A stretch of 64,000 bases of DNA, from contig JANYJB010000065.1 in assembly GCA_025361935.1 (NCBI GenBank), forward strand, positions 30,278 through 94,277, given 5' to 3'. The notes under the pieces are model-generated. The model made no database searches and was not told the DNA's origin. It was given only the letters and a program-made list of their open reading frames with translations. The DNA comes from Verrucomicrobiota bacterium. Lineage in GTDB: Bacteria > Verrucomicrobiota > Verrucomicrobiia > Opitutales > Opitutaceae. Positions 48,708 through 55,602 of the stretch are shown here, one piece after another; the stretch's first letter is position 1; each line of letters opens with the position of its first letter. The translations under genes and the position numbers were made by a program.

Positions 48708-48747
48708 CTTCGCGCCCTTCGTGTCCTTCGTGGTTAAACCCGCCTTG
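48708..48747. repeat. Direct repeat, left of vapBC
   Basis: CTTCGCGCCCTTCGTGTCCTTCGTGGTTAAACCCGCCTTG. Confidence 0.8.
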
Positions 48748-48768
48748 GTTTCGCCAACCGCACCCGCA

Positions 48769-49182
48769 TCAGCCTTTGGCGGTCAGCCAGAGGATTTTGA
48801 TTTCTTTCTCCAGCGGCTTGAACTCGGGGTCGCCGGTTACGAGCTCGGCCTTCTTTTCTTTCGCCAGCGCGGCGGCAAAGGCGTCGGCCAAGCTTATCCG
48901 ATAGGCGGCTTTGTAGATGGCGGCAAGATCGGCCAGTTCGCGTGTCGCGGGGTGAAACCTGATGGGAAGCGTGGGCAGTGCGTGCTCAATCTCCATCCAG
49001 CGGTCGGCGCCTTCCTTTCGCAGCACAGAGTATTTCACCTCGGCATAGTTCACCTCGGTCATGTGCAAGGGCGCATCCTGCGAGTTTGCTTTTTCAAGCA
49101 GGGCCGCAACCTGGGCCTCGCCCGCCTCCCCGTAGAGAAAAGCGAGCAGAGCAAAACTATCGAGCACCGGGGCGGCGGGCAT
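48769..49182 (-). CDS. PIN-domain toxin (VapC-like)
   Basis: PVLDSFALLAFLYGEAGEAQVAALLEKA; MTEVNYAEVKYSVLRKEG; ISLADAFAAALAKEKKAELVTGDPEFKPLEKEIKILWL. Confidence 0.92.
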   Translation of the reverse strand: MPAAPVLDSFALLAFLYGEAGEAQVAALLEKANSQDAPLHMTEVNYAEVKYSVLRKEGADRWMEIEHALPTLPIRFHPATRELADLAAIYKAAYRISLADAFAAALAKEKKAELVTGDPEFKPLEKEIKILWLTAKG

Positions 49183-49444
49183 GTTTGGCTTCCTCGATTT
49201 CGCGTTCTTCGCGTTTGTGCGCAGCCCATTGTTCGGCGAACGCCGGTTCGCCGGGTTTGCGTTTCAACAATCCGCGCAACCGTCCGATAGACTGGCTTGT
49301 GATAGGCCTGAGCAGGATGCCCTCGGGGGTGATGGTAACCGATGCCTTGGTGCCATCCTGAATCTGAAGCTCCCTGCGAAAACGGGCCGGAATGACGATC
49401 TGGCCTTTGGTTGTGAACTGAACTGTCTCAGCTTGGGAAGTCAT
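49157..49444 (-). CDS. AbrB/SpoVT-type antitoxin (VapB-like)
   Basis: VQFTTKGQIVIPARFRRELQIQDGTKASVTITPEGILLRPI; overlaps vapC start. Confidence 0.9.
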   Translation of the reverse strand: MTSQAETVQFTTKGQIVIPARFRRELQIQDGTKASVTITPEGILLRPITSQSIGRLRGLLKRKPGEPAFAEQWAAHKREEREIEEAKHARRPGAR

Positions 49445-49553
49445 AGCCATGCTTCAAAGCAGGATTGGTATTAAAAAGTAAGTCAATTTTAGAAAAGTAA
49501 GAATTTTAATAAAATGACTACTAATCGTTTTCAAACGGCCGGTTTGCCCGACC

Positions 49554-49593
49554 CTTCGCGCCCTTTGTGTCCTTCGTGGTTAAACCCGTCTTG
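49554..49593. repeat. Direct repeat, right of vapBC
   Basis: CTTCGCGCCCTTTGTGTCCTTCGTGGTTAAACCCGTCTTG, 38/40 identical to 48708-48747. Confidence 0.8.
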
Positions 49594-49597
49594 ATCA

Positions 49598-49644
49598 GCC
49601 CTACTTCTTCCATCCGGCCTTAAACTTGTCCGTCGGGCAGCCGC
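49598..49644. repeat. Duplicated 3' end of the FeoB-associated gene (copy 1)
   Basis: GCCCTACTTCTTCCATCCGGCCTTAAACTTGTCCGTCGGGCAGCCGC, 2 mismatches to 50231-50277. Confidence 0.88.
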
Positions 49645-49698
49645 CTAGGGCGACACGCCGCGCTTGCGCTGACGCCTTGAAGTTTCAAGGGTTGCACC

Positions 49699-49914
49699 AT
49701 GCCTCCCGCCGTTCTCTCCGATTTGCTCCGCCTGCCCAAGCGCAAGCGTCTCGAAATCGCCGAGCGGCTGTGGTTGTCCGCCACCAACGAGGCATCCATG
49801 CCGGTGCCGGACTCGCACAAACGTGTGCTCAAAAAACGGCTGGCCGACTACAAATCCGGGACCAGCAAGCCGGTTTCCCACGCAGAGTTAATGCGGCGGG
49901 TGCGTTCGGCGTGA
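49699..49914 (+). CDS. Addiction-module antitoxin component (TIGR02574-like)
   Basis: LSDLLRLPKRKRLEIAERLWLSATNEASMPVPDSHKRVLKKRLADYKSG. Confidence 0.85.
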   Translation: MPPAVLSDLLRLPKRKRLEIAERLWLSATNEASMPVPDSHKRVLKKRLADYKSGTSKPVSHAELMRRVRSA

Positions 49915-50228
49915 ACAGCAAGCCTGTCGAAGCCCTGCCGGAAGTGGCCGATGATTTGATCGCCGCGATCCTGCATTATCAATCGTGGCGCTCCGACGGG
50001 CGGGAGCATCTCCTGCAAAAATACGAGGAGACGGTAAGCTGGATCGCGTGGAACCCTGATTTGTTTCCACACAAGTTCGGAGCGGTTCAGCGGGTCGTGC
50101 TCAAGCAGTCCTACTACATCGTCTATTTCGTGCAGGAAGCTGCGCGCAGCGTGGTGGTCGCCGTGCTCGACGGACGGGACGATCCGGTCAAACGCAGCAG
50201 GCTCATCCGGCAGAGGCACCGGGCCTAG
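49911..50228 (+). CDS. RelE/ParE-type toxin (GTG start, GTGA overlap with antitoxin)
   Basis: LPEVADDLIAAILHYQSWRSDGREHLLQKYEETVSWIAWNPDLFPHKFGAVQRVVLKQSYYIVYFVQEAARSVVVAVLDGRDDP. Confidence 0.85.
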   Translation: MNSKPVEALPEVADDLIAAILHYQSWRSDGREHLLQKYEETVSWIAWNPDLFPHKFGAVQRVVLKQSYYIVYFVQEAARSVVVAVLDGRDDPVKRSRLIRQRHRA

Positions 50229-50233
50229 GCGCC

Positions 50234-50389
50234 CTACTTCTTCAGTCCGGCCTTAAACTTGTCCGTCGGGCAGCCGCATCCGCCGCCGCAGCCGGGGGTT
50301 TTGCGCTTCCGGAGTGCGCCGCGCAGGATCAACCCCGCAGCGACGAGCACCACGAGGAGGGCGAGCGGGGTCTGCCAGTTGGAAGTCAT
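50234..50389 (-). CDS. FeoB-associated Cys-rich small membrane protein (51 aa)
   Basis: Manual translation MTSNWQTPLALLVVLVAAGLILRGALRKRKTPGCGGGCGCPTDKFKAGLKK*. Confidence 0.82.
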   Translation of the reverse strand: MTSNWQTPLALLVVLVAAGLILRGALRKRKTPGCGGGCGCPTDKFKAGLKK

Positions 50390-50435
50390 GGTCAAAGCTT
50401 GGCCGGTCGGCGGCGGAAGGCAAACGCCGGAGTTT

Positions 50436-50786
50436 TTTACCGCGGATTGCGCAGATGGTCGCGGATTACGGCAAACGGGATGTGATTTACCACGAAGACA
50501 CGAAGGCGAAAAGGTCGGAACCGACGGCTTGGCTAGGATTTATCGGAGGGTAGTTTTGTCCGCGCATTACACGCCCCGCCTCCTCAGTTATCCGTGCTTA
50601 TCCACGTCATCCGCGAAAAAACCCGATTTCAACACCCCAGCGCGCTACCGACCTAGTGGATGAGCAGGCACACGAACCAACATACGACGGAATTTTTAAC
50701 CGCGGATCACGCGGATTTATTAAGACAGGGATGCCCGAGGGTATTCCATCTGCGTTCATCCGCGTAATCCGCGGGAAACCCCGGCT
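50436..50786. repeat. Family-3 hairpin repeats (CCGCGGATnACGCGGAT type), two tandem units separated by a feoB 3'-end copy
   Basis: ACCGCGGATTGCGCAGATGGTCGCGGATTACGG...TTATCCGTGCTTATCCACGTCATCCGCG and AACCGCGGATCACGCGGAT...TTCATCCGCGTAATCCGCGG; feoB-end copy 50628-50679 vs 50786-50837 (48/52 identical). Confidence 0.75.
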
Positions 50787-52901
50787 TCAATACCCCAGCG
50801 CGCGACCGATCTGGTGGATGAGCAGGCACACGAACCACGCGGTGCCGGTCATGTAGGCGATCTGGAAGAGCGGCCAGCGCCAGGAATTGGTCTCGCGGCG
50901 CACGACGGCGATCGTGCTCATGCACTGCATCGCGAAAACATAAAACACCATGAGCGTGATGCACACGAGCGGGGTGAAGAGGAGGCGTCCGTCGGGCCAC
51001 TTGGCGGCGAGCAGGGCGTCGCGCAGCGGGGCGGTGTTCCCCTCGCCGCTCTGGGCGTTGAAAATCACGCCCATCGAGCTCACGAAAACCTCGCGGGCGG
51101 CGAACGACGTGATGAGGCCGATGCCGATCTGCCAGTCGAAGCCGAGGGGTTTGATGACGGGCTCGAGCGCGTGTCCGGCCATGCCGGCGTAGCTTTGCGC
51201 GATCTGCTGCGCGTCGGTCGCGCCGACGGGAGCCTTCGGGTAGGCGGTGAGCGCCCAGAGGAGGATGGAGATGCCGAGGATGATGGTGCCGGCGCGCTTG
51301 AGAAACAGCCACGCGCGCTCAACCATGTGGAGCGCGACGTCGCGGATCTTGGGCAGGCGGTAGGGCGGCAGCTCCATGATCATGAGCGGCGGCTCGCCCT
51401 TGAGCAGGGTGCGTTTGAAGAGCCACGCGAAGCCGAACGCGCCGAGCGTGCCGAGCGCATACATGGAGATCATGATGCCGACCTTCGCCGCCACCGGCAC
51501 GGTCGCCACGGGGAAGAGCGCGGCGATCATGAGCAGATAGACCGGCAGGCGGGCCGAGCAGCTCATGAGCGGGGCGACCAGGATGGTTACGAGGCGGTCC
51601 TTCGTGTCCTCGATGGTGCGCGTCGCCATGATGCCGGGGATGGCGCACGCGTAGGAGCTGAGCATGGGGATGAAGGATTTGCCGTTGAGCCCGACGCGGC
51701 TCATGAGCCGGTCCATGATGAAGGCGGCGCGCGCCATGTAGCCGGTGCTTTCCAGCAGGCCGATGAAGAAAAACAGGATGAGAATCTGCGGGAGGAAAAT
51801 CACCACGCCCCCCACCCCGCCAATCGCGCCGTCGGTGATCAGGTCGCGCAGGTCGCCGGCGGGCATGGCGTGTTTCACGGCGTCGGCGAGGGACGCCATG
51901 TGTTCGCTGATCCAGTCCATCGGAAACTGGGCGAGCGTGAAGATGCTCAGGAAAAGCGCCGACATGATGGCGCCGAGGACAACCCAGCCCCACACGGGAT
52001 GGGTGACCACGGCGTCGATGCGGTCGGAGACGCTGGCACCGGTTTTCATGCCGCCGCGCTCGATCACGTGGGTGCAGAGCTCGGTGATGGCGTCGTAGCG
52101 GGAGTTGACGAGTGCGCCGGCCCAGTCGGTGCCCTGCGCCGCCCAGCGTTTTTCCCAGGAGCGGAGTATTTCCACGGTGCGCTCGCTGAGCGGGCGCGAC
52201 CCGGCGACGCGCACGCTGTCCTGGTCGGTGAGGAGAAGCAGCGCCTCGGCGCGGGCGATGAGCGGGGGGCGGCGGTCGTTTTCGGAGAGGGACGCGGCGA
52301 TCTCGGAAACGGCGGGCGCGATGGGCGCGGGGATGGCCCACGAGTGGCGGGAGAGCGGCAGGTCGTGGCGGCTCATGGCGAGCTTCAGCTCGACGAGGCC
52401 TTTGCCGTTGATCGCCTCGCAGGCGATGACGGGGATGCCGAGTTCCTTTTCCATGCGGGCGGCGCGGACGACGAGGCCGGCGCGCTCGGCGACATCCATC
52501 ATGTTAAGAACGAGGATGACAGGGCGACCGAGATCGAGGATCTGGTGGACGAGGTATAGGTTGCGCTCGAGGTTGGTCGCATCGGCGATGCACACGATGC
52601 GGTCAGGGATGGGCGTATCGGCGCGGCGGCCGAGGAGCACGTCGCGGAGGACGGCCTCGTCGGGCGAGCGCGCCGCGAGCGAGTAGGCGCCGGGCAGGTC
52701 GATGATCGTGAGCGGGTGGCCGTGCTGCGAATAGGCGGTGCCGATCTTCTTCTCGACGGTGACGCCGGGATAGTTGCCGATCTTCTGTTTGAGGCCGGTG
52801 AGGGCGTTGAAAAGCGTGGACTTGCCGCAGTTAGGATTGCCGACGAGAGCGTAAACGGGCGTGCGCGAAGGCGCGGCGGGCTTGGCGGTGTCGGCGGGCA
52901 T
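50787..52901 (-). CDS. feoB: Ferrous iron transport protein B
   Basis: YALVGNPNCGKSTLFNALTGLKQKIGNYPGVTVEKK; DLPGAYSLAARSPDEAVLRDVLLG; two Gate/nucleoside-recognition regions. Confidence 0.97.
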   Translation of the reverse strand: MPADTAKPAAPSRTPVYALVGNPNCGKSTLFNALTGLKQKIGNYPGVTVEKKIGTAYSQHGHPLTIIDLPGAYSLAARSPDEAVLRDVLLGRRADTPIPDRIVCIADATNLERNLYLVHQILDLGRPVILVLNMMDVAERAGLVVRAARMEKELGIPVIACEAINGKGLVELKLAMSRHDLPLSRHSWAIPAPIAPAVSEIAASLSENDRRPPLIARAEALLLLTDQDSVRVAGSRPLSERTVEILRSWEKRWAAQGTDWAGALVNSRYDAITELCTHVIERGGMKTGASVSDRIDAVVTHPVWGWVVLGAIMSALFLSIFTLAQFPMDWISEHMASLADAVKHAMPAGDLRDLITDGAIGGVGGVVIFLPQILILFFFIGLLESTGYMARAAFIMDRLMSRVGLNGKSFIPMLSSYACAIPGIMATRTIEDTKDRLVTILVAPLMSCSARLPVYLLMIAALFPVATVPVAAKVGIMISMYALGTLGAFGFAWLFKRTLLKGEPPLMIMELPPYRLPKIRDVALHMVERAWLFLKRAGTIILGISILLWALTAYPKAPVGATDAQQIAQSYAGMAGHALEPVIKPLGFDWQIGIGLITSFAAREVFVSSMGVIFNAQSGEGNTAPLRDALLAAKWPDGRLLFTPLVCITLMVFYVFAMQCMSTIAVVRRETNSWRWPLFQIAYMTGTAWFVCLLIHQIGRALGY

Positions 52902-52910
52902 CGCGGCGGC

Positions 52911-53159
52911 TCAGGTTGAGGGCTTCAGCGCCTCGACGAGCACGTGCTCGGCCTCGGTCTTGCGCAGGGTGAGGTTGTAGCCGCGGACTTTGATTTCAAG
53001 CGGATCGCCGAGGGGTGCGGTGCGGATGAGCGTGACCGTGGTGCCGGGCAGCACACCCATCTCGCGGAGGCGCAGGAAGGCGTTGCCCTGCTTAGGATAT
53101 TCCCGGACGACGGCGCTGGCGCCGATGGCAAGGGAGGAAAGTTTGATGGTCTCGGCCAT
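52911..53159 (-). CDS. feoA: FeoA-domain protein
   Basis: FLRLREMGVLPGTTVTLIRTAPLGDPLEIKVRGYNLTLRKTEAEHVLVE. Confidence 0.93.
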   Translation of the reverse strand: MAETIKLSSLAIGASAVVREYPKQGNAFLRLREMGVLPGTTVTLIRTAPLGDPLEIKVRGYNLTLRKTEAEHVLVEALKPST

Positions 53160-53177
53160 GAACGGAGCGCGGGCGGT

Positions 53178-53441
53178 TCAGACGCCGCCGCGGATAAGCT
53201 CGACCACGATATGCTGCGCCGCGCGGTCGCTCAGGGCGATGCGCGTGCCGCAAAGCTGGCAGAGCAGCGTGCGCTCACCGGAGACCTTCTCGATGACGGC
53301 GGATTCGCAAAACCCCATCTCACGAAGACGTTGGCAAAGAGCCGCCTCGCCGTCCAAGGCGCACACGCGGCCGGTCGCCCCCACCGGAAGCTCGGTGAGC
53401 GGCATACGCGGGCGGGGCTGGCGGAATTCGGCGGTCATCAT
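53178..53441 (-). CDS. Second FeoA-domain protein
   Basis: LTELPVGATGRVCALDGEAALCQRLREMGFCESAVIEKVSGERTLLCQLCGTRIALSDRAAQHIVVE. Confidence 0.88.
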   Translation of the reverse strand: MMTAEFRQPRPRMPLTELPVGATGRVCALDGEAALCQRLREMGFCESAVIEKVSGERTLLCQLCGTRIALSDRAAQHIVVELIRGGV

Positions 53442-53458
53442 GACAAAGAGCAGTCAAC

Positions 53459-53473
53459 TGAGACTCAGTTTCA
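53459..53473. promoter_or_regulatory. Fur-box-like 7-1-7 palindrome upstream of feoA-feoA-feoB
   Basis: TGAGACT-C-AGTTTCA; matches the TGAnAnT-n-AnTnTCA framework of the Fur consensus. Confidence 0.55.
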
Positions 53474-54208
53474 ATGTCAACGGGGGGACGGGCCTAAAGT
53501 TGACTATTTATTGTCAGGAAAGCCGCACGCGTTGGCCGAAAGGAAGGCCGCGCGAACGGCGGCGCCAAACACAGCAACGAAACCATGCGATCAGTCCGCG
53601 GAATTTCGCACGCATCCGGAAATGTGCGCGGCAAAATTTTGCGGCGGAATTACGCACGCATCCGGTTTCAAACCGGAAATTTTGCGAAAAATGAAACCGC
53701 ACCGGAATCACAACGACATGAAAATGCGCGCCGGACTTACGCAAGGCTTCGCATTTTTGCGGCGCGGATCCGGCGGATGATTTTGGTTCCCGCGAAGCGC
53801 GCGAAGGCGACGGATTGGATGCGAACATCCGCCGCGATTTTAATTATGCCATGCGCGTCATCGGCGAAAAATCCGCGCGGAAGGCGCGCAACGGCGCATT
53901 TTTTCACGCACAAAAGCGTCATTCGCGCATTTTTTTTGGCGCCCGTCATCCGGGACTTCCTCTCCGCCGCCAAAAGCCTCCGAATGGATTTCTCCTCTTA
54001 AAAACGCTGTTTTTTTATATCCTTTTATTCGATACAAAGATATTTTCACGGCCGCCCAGGTTCAAAACACAAGCAACCGCTCATTGGGCACTTGCAATTC
54101 TTCGCGGCTTATTGATGCTGACGATGCGCGGCGCACAGTGCGCCAAACGTCCGGCGCTAATACCTCCGGGCGTCATACCAGAACCAAACATCCATCAAGG
54201 AATACATC

Positions 54209-54289
54209 ATGGCCAAAGCCAAAAAGAAAGTTGTCGCGACGAAGAAGCCTGCTGCCAAAAAGAAGCCAGCCGCGAAGAAGAAGAAGTAA
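54209..54289 (+). CDS. 26-aa Lys/Ala-rich histone H1-like mini-protein
   Basis: MAKAKKKVVATKKPAAKKKPAAKKKK*; purine-rich upstream sequence; followed by an intrinsic terminator. Confidence 0.65.
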   Translation: MAKAKKKVVATKKPAAKKKPAAKKKK

Positions 54290-54320
54290 CGGAAAGCACT
54301 CGTTGCTTATCCTTCCCAAA

Positions 54321-54355
54321 CAGCCGTCCGGTTTCCGGGCGGCTGTTTTCTTTTG
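54321..54355 (+). terminator. Intrinsic terminator after the Lys-rich mini-gene
   Basis: CAGCCGTCCGG-TTTC-CGGGCGGCTG followed by TTTTCTTTT. Confidence 0.82.
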
Positions 54356-54476
54356 TGCATTTGGGGGCATGCAAGGTGGAGTGTGTTGACCCAACGCGCT
54401 GGTCGGAAAAGGCGGCTTCACTTCAACGCGTTGAGGTCAACGCGTTCCACCCGCCGCACAAGCCGGCGACCGCGTT

Positions 54477-54830
54477 TCAATTCATCCAATAGCCGCCTTT
54501 TTCCGCGCCTGCGCCGATCAGTTCGCCGACTTCCTCTTCTTCGTCAGGATGCTCCTCAAGCGGGGCGAAACGCTCAGATGAAAACCCAAGTTCCTGATTT
54601 CCAGTATGAAAGGGGTCTTGCGGGTTGGTCAACTCGACCAATAACAGTCCCACCGTCGCGGAATCGCCGCCTTTCACGACCTTCTCGCGGCCCAGGAAGA
54701 CCTCGCGGATCGTATAGGTGTTACCTTTTACCGGCAGCTGCTTGTAGATGGCGCGGATGACGGTGGTGAAGGTGTCGTTTATGCAGACGACTTTCTGGCC
54801 TTTGATCATGGGAGGGAAAATGTAAGTCAA
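54477..54830 (-). CDS. Hypothetical protein
   Basis: MTYIFPPMIKGQKVVCINDTFTTVIRAIYKQLPVKGNTYTIREVFLGREKVV. Confidence 0.65.
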   Translation of the reverse strand: MTYIFPPMIKGQKVVCINDTFTTVIRAIYKQLPVKGNTYTIREVFLGREKVVKGGDSATVGLLLVELTNPQDPFHTGNQELGFSSERFAPLEEHPDEEEEVGELIGAGAEKGGYWMN

Positions 54831-54892
54831 AAATCTTGAATCTGGAACTCAGGAAATGAAGAAAATGCGGTGCCTGGTTTTACAAACCCAAA

Positions 54893-55005
54893 CCTTCCGC
54901 AGATTACGCGGATGGCGCGGATGAAAAATAAACCCAACACATAGGAAGGTTGGCGGGGGTCTTCGGGTTTTATCCGCGTTGATCCGTGTTATCCGCGGAA
55001 AAATG
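54893..55005. repeat. Family-3 hairpin repeat (third copy)
   Basis: TTCCGCAGATTACGCGGATGGCGCGGATGAAAAATAAACCC ... GGGTTTTATCCGCGTTGATCCGTGTTATCCGCGGAA. Confidence 0.75.
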
Positions 55006-55011
55006 TTTTTC

Positions 55012-55473
55012 TTATTCGATGCGGCCCTCGTCGAAATCAATGAGGTCGGGGACACTGATGATCTGCTCGGCGCGGTCGGCGCAGCCCATGGCGGTGAGCG
55101 CCTCTTTAAGAAACTCGCGACCGGCGGGCGTCATGCCCTTCTGAACGAGTTCGCGGTTCCATTTGGCGGCGCGGACGTCGCCGGGCAGGAGGGTTTTGAG
55201 TTTCGTCTCGATTTCCTCGGAGGTGGACGACTCGAAGACGATTTTCTCGACGGCGGCGGGATCGATGCCGAGGTGCAAGGAGAGGAAGCGATCGAGCCCG
55301 CGCTTGTAGTTCTTCGCATAGCTGGGCGGGAGCGCGCCGTGGGCCTTCACGTAGGCGCACTTGGCGAGGAAGCGCGGGAAATACAGCAGCCCCGTGGCCG
55401 GATGAGGCACGTAAGGGGACGGTAGGCAGATGAGCACGTCGCCGGTGGAACCGGGAATGGGTTTGGACAACAT
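55012..55473 (-). CDS. DUF5069-like protein
   Basis: LLYFPRFLAKCAYVKAHGALPPSYAKNYKRGLDRFLSLHLGIDPAAVEKIV. Confidence 0.7.
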   Translation of the reverse strand: MLSKPIPGSTGDVLICLPSPYVPHPATGLLYFPRFLAKCAYVKAHGALPPSYAKNYKRGLDRFLSLHLGIDPAAVEKIVFESSTSEEIETKLKTLLPGDVRAAKWNRELVQKGMTPAGREFLKEALTAMGCADRAEQIISVPDLIDFDEGRIE

Positions 55474-55545
55474 GGCTATCACTGCACCCGAGCGGAGGGC
55501 GGATGAAAACATATTTCACGCCGGCCGGGTCAGGGAACACGGACA

Positions 55546-55579
55546 CAAAAACGCCGCACCCGTTTTGGGGTGCGGCGTT
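55546..55579 (-). terminator. Intrinsic terminator downstream of gltB
   Basis: Minus strand ACGCCGCACCC-CAAAAC-GGGTGCGGCGT followed by a T-rich tract. Confidence 0.8.
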
Positions 55580-55602
55580 GGAAAGGGCGGTATTGAGATC
55601 GC

